23,532 nucleotides of DNA, taken from contig CAYOFY010000017.1 of the NCBI GenBank assembly GCA_964403465.1, forward strand, positions 1 through 23,532. Direction: 5' to 3'. The position numbers were made by a program, and so were the translations under genes. How positions within the stretch are numbered: the stretch's first letter is position 1; each line of letters opens with the position of its first letter. The stretch is from JAFGKM01 sp964403465 (GTDB lineage: Bacteria; Ratteibacteria; UBA8468; B48-G9; JAFGKM01). The notes below the pieces were generated by a model, which worked only from the letters and a program-made list of their open reading frames with translations, was not told the DNA's origin and made no database searches. This document shows, one piece after another, positions 6,840 to 15,509 of the stretch.

Positions 6840-7669
6840 GACTTGGCGGGCCGCTGTTTGAGAAATTTGATACGCCAGATTCGTGGATAAGGACATTGAG
6901 GAAAGCGGGATACAGGGCTGCTTTCTGTCCCGTCGGTCCCGATAGCGGGAAGGAGGCAGTTTCCGAATATTCCATGGCTGCGATAAAGTCGGGGATTATC
7001 ATTTCAGAAGTGGGGGCATGGAGCAATCCTTTGAGTTCGGACAGAGCAGAGAGGGAAAAGGCAAAAAAGAGATGCAAGGAAGCGTTGCTTCTGGCTGAAA
7101 GGATCGGCGCGAATTGTGCAGTGAATATCTCGGGGTCAAGGGGGAAGAAATGGGACGGTCCTGACGGCAGAGACCTGACGCAGGATACGTTTGACATGAT
7201 AGTTGAAGTGGTAAGGGAAATCATAGACGAGGTTAGACCCGTACGCACATTCTATACCCTGGAAACAATGCCATGGATGTATCCGGATTCCGCCGACAGT
7301 TATCTCAGTCTTATCAGGGCTATAGACAGGAAGGCTTTTGCGGTCCACTTTGACCCCGTGAATCTAATAAACAGTCCCCAGCGCTATTTTTCAAACGCCT
7401 CCTTGATAAAGGATTTTGTTGATAAACTTGGTACTCACATCCGTTCGTGCCATGCGAAGGACGTTTTGCTCGGAGATAAACTCACCATGCATCTCTCCGA
7501 GGTACGTCCTGGCCTGGGATCACTGGATTATCGCGTCTATCTCAGGGAAGTCAACAGAATAAACAGCGATATACCCTTGATGATTGAGCACCTTCCAACC
7601 GAAGAGGAATTCAGACTGGCCGCGGACCATATACGCGGTATAGCGAACCAGGAGAAAGTGCCAATATGA
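6836..7669 (+). CDS. Xylose isomerase-like TIM-barrel sugar isomerase/epimerase
   Basis: The 277-residue protein belongs to the AP-endonuclease-2/xylose-isomerase-like superfamily. Expected metal ligands and catalytic residues can be seen: Glu143 in TLETMPW, Asp173 in HFDPVN, His206 in SCHAKD and Glu251 in MIEHLP. These proteins isomerise or epimerise sugars and 3-keto sugars using a divalent metal in the cytoplasm. The gene starts inside the stop of the DUF2961 gene (ATGA overlap) and ends in an ATGA overlap with the dehydrogenase gene, so the three are likely translated together. The substrate is not identifiable. Confidence 0.87.
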   Translation: MRLGGPLFEKFDTPDSWIRTLRKAGYRAAFCPVGPDSGKEAVSEYSMAAIKSGIIISEVGAWSNPLSSDRAEREKAKKRCKEALLLAERIGANCAVNISGSRGKKWDGPDGRDLTQDTFDMIVEVVREIIDEVRPVRTFYTLETMPWMYPDSADSYLSLIRAIDRKAFAVHFDPVNLINSPQRYFSNASLIKDFVDKLGTHIRSCHAKDVLLGDKLTMHLSEVRPGLGSLDYRVYLREVNRINSDIPLMIEHLPTEEEFRLAADHIRGIANQEKVPI

Positions 7670-8646
7670 AAGAAAAGGCAGTGGTCATAACCGGGAAGGA
7701 GAAAGCGGAACTTGGAGATATTGAAAATCCGGGATTACCCGGCCCCGAAGAAATTCTGGGCAGAACGATTTGCACTCTCGTAAGTCCGGGGACTGAACTG
7801 GCTTCCTCGTATTGCGGTGAAAAATTCCCGTCATTTCCGGGATATGCAGCGGTGGCGCGCGTTGAAACAATCGGCAAATCCGTAACCAGATTCCGGGAAG
7901 GGGATGTCTTCTTTTGCGAAGGAGGGCACAGGAGTTTCCATCTGGTTAAAGAAGTGAATGCTGTGCCTGTTGCCGCAGGTCTTGCCCCGGAAAAGGCTGT
8001 TTTGTGCCGGCTGATGGGAGTTCCCATGACAACGCTCATGACAACCACGGCACGTCCCGGAGACATGGTGATCGTATCGGGTGCAGGACCTGTGGGGTAC
8101 CTTGCCTCACAGATATTCAAACTGTCCGGTTACGATGTCGTGGTGGTTGAGCCGCTGCAAGAACGGAGAGAAAACGTGTCCCTTGCGGGAATCCCCAGAG
8201 TTTTTTCTGAAATGCCCCTGCACGTGACTGACATAGCAGGAAAGGTTGCACTCGTTGTTGAATGTTCAGGCAATGAATCGGCCGTTCTTGATGCCTGCAG
8301 GGTTGTGAGAAAAAGGGGAGAGGTTGTTCTGGTTGGAGTACCGTGGAAACGACAGACAGATATATACGCACATGAAATTCTCCATGCTGTTTTTCACCGG
8401 TGGGTTGTACTGAGAAGCGGCTGGGAATGGGAATTGCCGCGCTACGCCGTGGATTTCCAGCCCCACGGCATAATCACGGGATACGAAACCGCTCTCAGAT
8501 GGCTTGCCGGGGGGAAGATATTCACGGAAGGGCTCATTTCCATTGCAAAGCCCGCGGAAGCGCAAGCGGTATATCAGGCATTGCTGCACAGAAAAAACGA
8601 GAGACTTTTCGCGGTTTTTGACTGGACGGCTGACAGAGGGAAATAG
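7666..8646 (+). CDS. MDR-family dehydrogenase lacking the zinc ligands
   Basis: The 326-residue protein has a GroES-like N-terminal half and a Rossmann half with SGAGPVG at residues 138-144, followed by an acidic strand end in VVVEP, favouring NAD(H). The catalytic-zinc cysteine of classical alcohol dehydrogenases is replaced by SPGTEL at residues 40-45, and the structural-zinc cysteine cluster is missing. It resembles the BchC-like/short sorbitol dehydrogenase-like branch of the MDR superfamily. It probably oxidises or reduces a sugar or sugar alcohol from the same pathway as the preceding two genes. The gene ends 18 bases from the convergent permease gene, with no visible terminator. Confidence 0.8.
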   Translation: MKEKAVVITGKEKAELGDIENPGLPGPEEILGRTICTLVSPGTELASSYCGEKFPSFPGYAAVARVETIGKSVTRFREGDVFFCEGGHRSFHLVKEVNAVPVAAGLAPEKAVLCRLMGVPMTTLMTTTARPGDMVIVSGAGPVGYLASQIFKLSGYDVVVVEPLQERRENVSLAGIPRVFSEMPLHVTDIAGKVALVVECSGNESAVLDACRVVRKRGEVVLVGVPWKRQTDIYAHEILHAVFHRWVVLRSGWEWELPRYAVDFQPHGIITGYETALRWLAGGKIFTEGLISIAKPAEAQAVYQALLHRKNERLFAVFDWTADRGK

Positions 8647-8664
8647 CATGGATTCTTTCAATAT

Positions 8665-10329
8665 TTAGCCGATGCGGAAGAACTCACCGATTCGTCTTGA
8701 AACGAGTCTGGAAGATACGTAATAGGATAAGCCCACCAGTGCCATACCGAGAACCCCCAGTGCGCAGGCAACGCAGGGTCCGTCAGTCACTCTGCCTGAA
8801 AGGGTATAGATGACCTTGGCGATTGGGTAGTGCTGCTCCCGTACGGCAAGGATGAGACTGCTGCTGACTTCAAGAACGGAGAACGAAAAGGCAAGTACTC
8901 CGCCTGCGAAAAGCCCGGGACTGATGAGGGGGAAGGTTATTCTTTTGAATGTTGTCAGGGTATCGGCTCCGAGAGAATAGGAGGCCTCCTCAACAGATTC
9001 GCTCAACTGCTGGAACGATGAATAGGTGCTTCTTACAAGATACGGGAGGCGGCGGATGCTGTAACTTATGACCAGGAGTATGAAGGGATTGTTCCTCGGG
9101 TCTATGATCGTGTTGGAGAAGAGGGAGAAATATCCGAATGCCATGACAATGCCAGGTATAGCCAGAGGCAGCATTACCAGAAGGTCAAGCAGGTTTCTTC
9201 CCTTCAGTTTCGTCCTTGCCAGGAGATATCCTACGGTAAAGCCCATGAGCAGGTCCATCAAGGTGCTGACGGAACTCAGTATTATGCTGTTGAAAATCCC
9301 GGTTTTCGTAAGATGGTGTGCAAAGACGGTCCGGTAAGATTCTCCCGTATATTTTGAAGGTAATACTGTGAAAAACCATCTTCCGGATATTGAGCTCAAG
9401 ATGATGCTCATGTGCGGCAACATGCTTAAGAATACAAGTAACGAGATAGCGATGTATATGATAAAAAGCCTTTTTCCCGACAACCTTTTTTCAGTATAAC
9501 CGGCAGCCGTCCTGTCCGTGACATAAGGTCTTGCGGAGATCATTCTCTTGGTCAGGATGAAAAGCAGGAATGTTATCAATACAACGAGGAAAACGAGGGC
9601 ATAACCCTGGGGGTTTGTATTCATATCTTTTATGCTGTTGTATATCTGCACTGATATGAGATCCCTGTATTCAAATACGAGAGGCGTACCCAGGTCGGTA
9701 AGAGCCCAGATGAAAATTATGGATGCTGCGGCGAAATAACCTGGCAGGAGCAGGGGAAACGTGATTTTGCGGAAAGTCTGCAGGAATGTCCCTCCCAGGT
9801 TGTACGACGCCTCTTCGGACGATATATCAAAATTGTTCAACGATGACGAAATATTCAGAAACATTATTGGATAAAGATGCAGCGTCTCAAGTATGAATAT
9901 TCCGGCAAATCCGGAACCGAGCCATGACACGGGATGCCTTATCATGCCTGTCTTCATCAACAGTATGTTTAGACTGCCGAAACGCGACAATATCTGCATC
10001 ATTCCTATCGCTCCCACAAAGGGGCTGACTATCAGAGGCAGAAAGAAGATTGATCTCAGGATGTTCTTTGCAGGGAAGGTGTATCTTGTGAACAGAAAGG
10101 CAAGTGGAACGCCTATGGCGGTAGTGGATATCACCACCATCATGCCCAGAATGAAACTATTGACGATGGATTTTCTTACCGTGTAATTCTGAAGAGCAAT
10201 TCTAAAGATGGCAAATGTCAGGTGACCTTCAACAATGAAACCCTGGGAAAGCACGTGGCCAAGTGGATATACGAGGAAATACGCGAGAAAGGCGAAACAG
10301 AGGAAATATGCTACTCTTATTCTGGTCAT
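8665..10329 (-). CDS. FbpB-like ABC transporter permease, two fused domains
   Basis: The 554-residue protein has about twelve membrane segments in two homologous halves. Each half carries an EAA loop: EEASYNLGG...TFPLLLPG near residues 172-197, and EEASYSLGAD...TFPLISPG near 447-472. The fused permease form is typical of Fe(III)-type (FbpB/AfuB) importers, which also transport phosphonates or thiamine in related families. It forms the inner-membrane channel of an importer together with the ATPase and binding protein just upstream. Its start overlaps the ATPase stop by four bases. The substrate is not certain. Confidence 0.88.
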   Translation of the reverse strand: MTRIRVAYFLCFAFLAYFLVYPLGHVLSQGFIVEGHLTFAIFRIALQNYTVRKSIVNSFILGMMVVISTTAIGVPLAFLFTRYTFPAKNILRSIFFLPLIVSPFVGAIGMMQILSRFGSLNILLMKTGMIRHPVSWLGSGFAGIFILETLHLYPIMFLNISSSLNNFDISSEEASYNLGGTFLQTFRKITFPLLLPGYFAAASIIFIWALTDLGTPLVFEYRDLISVQIYNSIKDMNTNPQGYALVFLVVLITFLLFILTKRMISARPYVTDRTAAGYTEKRLSGKRLFIIYIAISLLVFLSMLPHMSIILSSISGRWFFTVLPSKYTGESYRTVFAHHLTKTGIFNSIILSSVSTLMDLLMGFTVGYLLARTKLKGRNLLDLLVMLPLAIPGIVMAFGYFSLFSNTIIDPRNNPFILLVISYSIRRLPYLVRSTYSSFQQLSESVEEASYSLGADTLTTFKRITFPLISPGLFAGGVLAFSFSVLEVSSSLILAVREQHYPIAKVIYTLSGRVTDGPCVACALGVLGMALVGLSYYVSSRLVSRRIGEFFRIG

Positions 10330-11378
10330 TTGAATATTATGAAGTCATCGGGTGAAACGGAAAAGGAGATTTTTGCCTCTGCATCAATTTTTTTGAATTC
10401 CCCTGAAAACATGTGAAGGACGAATCTTGTTTTCCTGATAGTCCTGATACTGACCTTCACGGTCTCGCCCAGGTATTCAACGCCCGTAATTGTTCCGCTT
10501 ATCACGTTTTCATTCTTCCCGTAAAAAATATTTTCCGGCCTGAAGCCGATGGCTATCTTATCTCCGGTTTCAATACCTTCTTTCCTGTTTGTGCGGAAAG
10601 TTCCTTCTTCAGTTGTCACATCAATGTACCTGTCGCTGATATTCCTGGCTTCGCCTTCAAGCATGTTCATATCTCCGAGAAACATTGCAGTGAATCTGTC
10701 TTCAGGGGTGGAATACAATTGCTCGGGAGTTCCTGTCTGAACCAGTTTACCTTCGTTCATGATCGCTATCCTCCGGCCCATGGCCATTGCTTCTTTCTGG
10801 TCATGTGTCACATAAATCATCGTTATTCCTGTCTCCCTCTGTATCCTTTTTATCTCATCGCGCATCTCTTCACGCAGCCTGGCGTCAAGATTGCTGAGGG
10901 GTTCGTCAAGAAGAAGCAATTTGGGTTCCGTGACAATGGCCCTTGCAAGTGCGACGCGCTGCTGCTGTCCACCGGAGAGTCTGGGCGGGAAATAATCCAC
11001 AAGGGAAGAGAGTTTTGTTGTCTGCAGGACTTTCTCCGTCTTCCTGCGTATCACCTCGGGCGGGAATTTTTTTATCTCAAGGCCGTAGGATATGTTCTGC
11101 CATACATTCATATGTGGCCACAGGGCGTAATTCTGAAAAACCATGCCGATATTTCTTCTTGCAGGCTGTATGCTGGTGATATCCCTGCCGGAAAGGATAA
11201 TCTTCCCTGAATCCGGAGAAGCAAACCCGGTTATAATTCTCAAAAGTGTGGTCTTCCCGCAGCCCGAGGGTCCCAGGATAAAGAATATTTCGTTCTCTTC
11301 AACAGAAAACGTCACGTTCCTGAGGACTTCCAACGAGCCGTATCTTTTTGAAACATTGCCCACTCTTAGAATTTCCAT
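10326..11378 (-). CDS. ABC transporter ATP-binding protein (FbpC/PotA-type)
   Basis: The 350-residue ATPase has Walker A GPSGCGKT (36-43), Q-loop Gln82, signature LSGGQ (134-138), Walker B LLLLDE (154-159) and switch His192. A C-terminal TOBE-like regulatory domain follows, from about residue 240. Best family fit is the spermidine/iron CUT-type importer ATPases, matching the fused permease next to it. Its stop codon overlaps the permease start. The binding-protein gene is 94 bases upstream. All nucleotide-binding residues are intact. Confidence 0.9.
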   Translation of the reverse strand: MEILRVGNVSKRYGSLEVLRNVTFSVEENEIFFILGPSGCGKTTLLRIITGFASPDSGKIILSGRDITSIQPARRNIGMVFQNYALWPHMNVWQNISYGLEIKKFPPEVIRRKTEKVLQTTKLSSLVDYFPPRLSGGQQQRVALARAIVTEPKLLLLDEPLSNLDARLREEMRDEIKRIQRETGITMIYVTHDQKEAMAMGRRIAIMNEGKLVQTGTPEQLYSTPEDRFTAMFLGDMNMLEGEARNISDRYIDVTTEEGTFRTNRKEGIETGDKIAIGFRPENIFYGKNENVISGTITGVEYLGETVKVSIRTIRKTRFVLHMFSGEFKKIDAEAKISFSVSPDDFIIFK

Positions 11379-11425
11379 ATGTCCATCCCATCCCTTTCAG
11401 GTGGATCCGGATACTATTCCCTCAT

Positions 11426-11455
11426 CCTGTCCTCTTTCAATGCGGTGAGGACAGG
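11426..11455. repeat. Hairpin between binding protein and ATPase genes
   Basis: CCTGTCCTC (11426-11434) is complementary to GAGGACAGG (11447-11455) with a 12-base loop. It lies in the 94-base spacer of a minus-strand operon, where such stems often damp expression of the downstream ATPase and permease relative to the abundant binding protein. There is no T-run, so it is not a standard terminator. Confidence 0.35.
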
Positions 11456-11472
11456 GAACATGGCATTGTGGT

Positions 11473-12783
11473 TTATTTGAGCAGTCTTGCCTGCCTTTCT
11501 ATTGCACGGAATTTCTCCCTGGAAAAATTACCCCACTGGTTCAAGGTGGTGTTACGAAAAACAGGGTCAGACCAGTTTTCCCACAAAAACCTTTGCAGTT
11601 CTGCATCCACCGGTATCTCAAAAAACTTTTTCCTGAGGGATGCGTTTTTTTCAGACTCCAATATTATACCCCAGCTCTTCCTCAGATGACGGTGCGGGTC
11701 TATCACAAGCGCGCCGATGAGGTCATCGAGCATATCCCATCTCCTGGCTGCCATGTCAAAATCGTACCGCATCGTTCCCTGCAAGGTATAGGGATTGAAT
11801 ATCCCATGTTCCAGCCTGCTGTCGTCATAGACGTCGGGTCTTATGCTGAACCTGTTCAGGGAATATTTTTCCGGGCCTCCCTCCCTGCCTTTTTTCTGCA
11901 TCCATATGAATTGACCTTCGTAGGAGAGCAGGAAGTCAACAAAACTTCTGGCGGTCGAAAGATTGGGCGCTCCCTTGAGTATCCCTGCTGCGTCAGGATT
12001 TATGACCGTGAGTTTTTCGGGCAGAATAAAGCCCATATTTTCTGCACCGTTGACTTCTATCTGTGCAAGAGCGTAGGAGTCAATGCAGAGGGAAAGGGCA
12101 ACCTCTCCTGAGGCAGTGTTCTTGGCAACGGCCGAGGCGCTGGAAGGGAAGTTTCTTGTGTTGCCCGCCATTGCAAATATGATTTCCCATCCCTTTTTCC
12201 AACCGTATGCCTGCAAAATAATCTCGTACATCATGTGGAGACTTCCGCTGTGCCTCGGGTCGCCGTTGCCAACCCACCCGTAATATATTTTTTCGCCCAG
12301 CGATTCCCATGTTGTTGGCTCAGGAAGAGAAAGAAATTCAAGAACCTTCCTGTTATAGAGAATACCAAACCCGCTCAGTATGATGCCGTACCAGTAGAAA
12401 TCCCTGTCATAGTTCGGGATTCCCGCGCAGGATACGGGAATCTGCCTTAACAGTTCACGAGGTATCCTGTACTGTTGAAGGAGACCTTCCTCCTTTAGCG
12501 CTATATATGGACTTATTCCTCCCCCGAAAAACATATCTATGCCTATGCCGTCCGGCGTCTTCTTGTATAGCGATTCAACAAACTTGATATCATCCGAAGT
12601 ACCTCCCTGGTCTATCCACTCAACCTGCACCCCGGTTCCGTAATTTTTCATGTACCATCTGTTGAACGCCTCAGATATTTCAATCCTCACACCTTCCCAG
12701 TGCGGGGAAATTACCACAAGATGTTCCCTGGCATATGAGGGCATAGCCGCAATAATTAACAGACAACATATGAATTTTCTCAT
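11473..12783 (-). CDS. Extracellular solute-binding protein of the FbpABC-like importer
   Basis: The 436-residue protein starts with a signal peptide, MRKFICCLLIIAAMPSYA, with cleavage likely after residue 18, so it is periplasmic. The mature part begins LVVISPHWEGVRIEISEAFN, typical of family 1/Fe(III)-type binding proteins. It also has FGILYNRKVL and AGILKGAPN segments seen in that family. The tail from about residue 340 is longer than in FbpA. It would capture the ligand for the permease and ATPase downstream. Iron is the best guess by family, but sugars, polyamines and phosphonate-like ligands cannot be excluded. The ribosome binding site is weak (AAGG). Confidence 0.83.
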   Translation of the reverse strand: MRKFICCLLIIAAMPSYAREHLVVISPHWEGVRIEISEAFNRWYMKNYGTGVQVEWIDQGGTSDDIKFVESLYKKTPDGIGIDMFFGGGISPYIALKEEGLLQQYRIPRELLRQIPVSCAGIPNYDRDFYWYGIILSGFGILYNRKVLEFLSLPEPTTWESLGEKIYYGWVGNGDPRHSGSLHMMYEIILQAYGWKKGWEIIFAMAGNTRNFPSSASAVAKNTASGEVALSLCIDSYALAQIEVNGAENMGFILPEKLTVINPDAAGILKGAPNLSTARSFVDFLLSYEGQFIWMQKKGREGGPEKYSLNRFSIRPDVYDDSRLEHGIFNPYTLQGTMRYDFDMAARRWDMLDDLIGALVIDPHRHLRKSWGIILESEKNASLRKKFFEIPVDAELQRFLWENWSDPVFRNTTLNQWGNFSREKFRAIERQARLLK

Positions 12784-12800
12784 TTTTTTATCTGCCTTAA

Positions 12801-12806
12801 ATTATA
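12801..12806 (-). promoter_or_regulatory. Candidate -10 box for the binding-protein operon
   Basis: The minus strand reads TATAAT 18 bases upstream of the binding-protein start codon. The matching -35 box would fall in or next to the N gap at 12822, so it cannot be tested. The leader would be very short, about 10 bases. Confidence 0.35.
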
Positions 12807-12821
12807 AGTATAAATCCATGG

Positions 12822-12921
12822 NNNNNNNNNNNNNNNNNNNNNNNNNNNNNNNNNNNNNNNNNNNNNNNNNNNNNNNNNNNNNNNNNNNNNNNNNNNNNNN
12901 NNNNNNNNNNNNNNNNNNNNN
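12822..12921. other. Scaffold gap of 100 unknown bases
   Basis: Exactly 100 Ns join two contigs, the usual placeholder length rather than a measured size. The gap hides the promoter region of the importer operon and the 5' end of the acetyltransferase gene. Linkage across the gap is an assembly claim. Confidence 0.95.
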
Positions 12922-13299
12922 CAGTTGAGTCCCCCAAGAGACGGTGAGCTAATTGACAATGAAAAAGGACAGGGAATTCTGGAAAGCATGATGAAAGACC
13001 CCAATTACTGCCTGTGCGTGGCGAAGGTTGAAAACGAACCGGTGGGCACCGCTCTGCTGCTGATTCAATTGAACTTGTCCCACGGAGGGAAGTCCTACGG
13101 ACACGTGGAGAACGTTGTTACCGATATTCACTTCAGGGGTAAGGGTGTAGGTCTCGCAATGATAAATTTTCTGGTTTCCAGGGCTAAAGAAAGAGGCTGC
13201 TACAAGGTGATACTGGACTGCGAGACCAAGAATATACCTTTCTACACGCGCTGTGGTTTTAATGAGACGGGCGAAGTTGAAATGAGGTTGACTCCCTGA
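12922..13299 (+). CDS. GNAT acetyltransferase, GNA1-like, 5' truncated by the gap
   Basis: The reading frame is open from the gap to the stop, leaving about 125 residues. The segment VENVVTDIHFRGKGVG is the acetyl-CoA binding motif of GNAT proteins. The following VSRAKERGCYKVILDC and PFYTRCGF segments closely resemble glucosamine-6-phosphate N-acetyltransferase (GNA1). That enzyme would make N-acetylglucosamine-6-phosphate for cell-wall or sugar metabolism. The first part of the domain is missing because of the scaffold gap, so this is not a biological truncation. General GNAT function is clear. The GNA1 substrate is a reasonable inference only. Confidence 0.83.
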   Translation, partial: QLSPPRDGELIDNEKGQGILESMMKDPNYCLCVAKVENEPVGTALLLIQLNLSHGGKSYGHVENVVTDIHFRGKGVGLAMINFLVSRAKERGCYKVILDCETKNIPFYTRCGFNETGEVEMRLTP

Positions 13300-13338
13300 A
13301 AATAATACTCTGCAGAATTTCTATCCACCAGCAGAGAA

Positions 13339-14436
13339 TCAGGAACTGCCTTCGTTGAAAAAGACATACAGGCCGTCTTTCCCCGGTGCAACTATGTCAA
13401 TCCTGCCTGTTCCCCTGAGGTCAGCAATGGCGAAATGAATACCGCATCCCTTGCCTGACCGTGGTTCTCCGTAATCAATAACCTGTTTGCTGAAAAATTC
13501 ACCGGTCCATTTGAAGTAGTAAATTCCCACATTGTCATAAGCCCCGGGGTCATTACCGCAATGCGCGCGATACCGTTTCCCCGTAACCAGTTCGTATTCC
13601 CCGTCACCATCCAGGTCTACCCATAACATGTCATGGTACTGTGAATTGCAGGGATCTATGGGATGCTTCTGCCATATTCTATTGCCAGCCGCATCCTTTT
13701 TCTGTTCCCACCAGCAAAGACCGTAATCATGAGAACATCCTGCTATGATATCGTTCAGCCCGTCCTTATTGACATCTGCCACCAGAATCGGAACGCTTGC
13801 TCCTCCTGAGGGGAAAAGTTCAAATTCAGGATGGAATATCCATTCTGCATCATATGGATTTTTCGGTGATTCCAGCCACCCATGATTGAACAAGAAATCC
13901 CCCCGTCCATTGCCTGATATATCACCGAACCCAAGGCCGTGATTCTGTGGCCCTTTGTAGAGTTGATGAACCTTGAATTTTCCGGTGCCTTTTCCCCGGC
14001 CGTCTTTTACAAGTTTGCATGCTAAAAGAGGTCCGCCCGGCATATTTGGAACTATTTCCATATCACCGTCACCGTCTATATCCCACGCGCGGGTGGTTTC
14101 TATATTACCTGTTTCCACAATAATGTGTTCCTTCCATTCCTTGTCCGGAGAACAGGGGTTTTCCCTCCACCTCAAAGAATTACCCCACCATCCGCCGGTA
14201 ATATAGTCAAGATATCCGTCGCCGTTAACATCCATGGGGATTGTGGAGAAATCGTCAAAATATTCACCGTGGGCTGATACCTCGCCGATGAAATGCGCCT
14301 TTTTAAAATCAGGACCCTCGTACCAGTATGCCCCGGATACTATGTCAGGTATGCCGTCATTGTTAACATCAAAGACGCCTGCCGATTCGTACCTCTGGTC
14401 AGCAATAAGAACCTTGCGAAATTTCAATGGGTGCAT
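13339..14436 (-). CDS. FG-GAP/VCBS-repeat beta-propeller protein
   Basis: The 365-residue protein has seven calcium-binding type repeats: DVNNDGIPD, DVNGDGYLD, DIDGDGDME, DISGNGRGD, DVNKDGLND, DLDGDGEYE and DLRGTGRID. Seven blades fit a full integrin-like beta-propeller, a fold used for ligand or polysaccharide binding and sometimes lyase activity. There is no signal peptide, unusual for this fold, so it may be cytoplasmic or exported by an unrecognised route. A strong ATG starts the protein and the gene follows the Gfo/Idh gene by 18 bases. It is last in the apparent operon. The function is not known. Confidence 0.83.
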   Translation of the reverse strand: MHPLKFRKVLIADQRYESAGVFDVNNDGIPDIVSGAYWYEGPDFKKAHFIGEVSAHGEYFDDFSTIPMDVNGDGYLDYITGGWWGNSLRWRENPCSPDKEWKEHIIVETGNIETTRAWDIDGDGDMEIVPNMPGGPLLACKLVKDGRGKGTGKFKVHQLYKGPQNHGLGFGDISGNGRGDFLFNHGWLESPKNPYDAEWIFHPEFELFPSGGASVPILVADVNKDGLNDIIAGCSHDYGLCWWEQKKDAAGNRIWQKHPIDPCNSQYHDMLWVDLDGDGEYELVTGKRYRAHCGNDPGAYDNVGIYYFKWTGEFFSKQVIDYGEPRSGKGCGIHFAIADLRGTGRIDIVAPGKDGLYVFFNEGSS

Positions 14437-14454
14437 GAGAAAACCTCCGCACTA

Positions 14455-15507
14455 TTAAACATTCCATCTTAACCTGAAATATTCTCCGGCTGTTTTCAGA
14501 TCCTCCAGTGCTTCTGCCGCTTCGCACACGGGCTTTGATTTACCCTGTATGGATTGTATGAAATTTATTGCCTGCCGGCGCATTGCGTGAACCTGCGGTA
14601 TCTCAGGTTCAGTCACCCGGGCAGGCATATTTTTACTGGCATCGCTGAATATTGTTACCCTGCCTGCACGGTTATACGCAAGAGGAGCAGGTATTACGGT
14701 CTCTACATATCCTTTGTCCATGCCAACGAAAATAGATTCATGCCAGTCATTAATTGCAGAATAAAGACCCATTTCAATGATACCGGTTTTCCCGCTCTCA
14801 CTTACTGTTGCCAGTAGAGTGCCCTGCCGGTCAGCATAGGTTATATTGTAGGGTTCGCCGAAAAAATGCCTCAGGAGGTTTATCTGATGTATATAAAAAT
14901 TGACGAATGATATATATTTCTGATGCATCTGTTCATCCATGCCCTCAGGCAACGGTTCCGGTTCCATCTCCGGAGGGATTTCTTTTGTTTTAATCAGATT
15001 ATCAAACCCTCCGGCAATCCAGTTACTTCCGTTTATTGATATCCTTATATAACGTAATTCCCCCATTTCCCCGCCGGTTTTCCATTTGTTGAGCTGTTCC
15101 TTTGCAAATATCACAGCAGGGTCGTTTCTTTTGTGGTAGCCCACCATAAGCCATGTGCCGCTCTTTTGAACGGCCTGCAGAATTCGTTCTCCCTGTTGTA
15201 TAGAGCATGCCAGCGGTTTTTCAATGAAGACAGGGATACCTGCCTTCAGAAGTTCAGGGAGCAACCGCCAGTGGTATGTAAATTGCTGCGATGCCACTAT
15301 ACCGTCCAGCTTCTCTGCGGACAGCATTTCGGCATGAGTATCGTAAATTTTCTTGATACCGTATCTCTGCGCCACCCTCCGTGCAAGTTCCCTGCGCGGT
15401 TCAGCAATGGCCACCACGGAGCATTCTTCCAGGACAACATAGTTCATAAGGTGGGCACATTGCCCCATATTGCCGGTTCCCACAAAACCTATCCTGACCT
15501 TATCCAT
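14455..15507 (-). CDS. Gfo/Idh/MocA-family oxidoreductase
   Basis: The 350-residue protein has the N-terminal NAD(P)-binding motif GTGNMG at residues 10-15 and the catalytic EKP triad at 96-98. The family then has the substrate-binding alpha/beta domain, here with GYHKRNDPA and a HQINLLRHFFG-like helix. Such enzymes oxidise or reduce sugars, inositols or 3-keto sugars in the cytoplasm. The ATG is two bases after the DUF763 stop, with AAGGAAA upstream. Its neighbours are a DUF763 gene and an FG-GAP gene, so the pathway is not obvious. Confidence 0.87.
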   Translation of the reverse strand: MDKVRIGFVGTGNMGQCAHLMNYVVLEECSVVAIAEPRRELARRVAQRYGIKKIYDTHAEMLSAEKLDGIVASQQFTYHWRLLPELLKAGIPVFIEKPLACSIQQGERILQAVQKSGTWLMVGYHKRNDPAVIFAKEQLNKWKTGGEMGELRYIRISINGSNWIAGGFDNLIKTKEIPPEMEPEPLPEGMDEQMHQKYISFVNFYIHQINLLRHFFGEPYNITYADRQGTLLATVSESGKTGIIEMGLYSAINDWHESIFVGMDKGYVETVIPAPLAYNRAGRVTIFSDASKNMPARVTEPEIPQVHAMRRQAINFIQSIQGKSKPVCEAAEALEDLKTAGEYFRLRWNV

Positions 15508-15509
15508 AA

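Noticed and set aside
10413..11210. 265-codon plus-strand ORF
   Set aside because: It is antisense to the intact ABC ATPase gene and has no domain pattern.
13308..13336. Terminator between the acetyltransferase and FG-GAP genes
   Set aside because: The dyad has only a 6-bp stem with a 17-base loop and no T-run.
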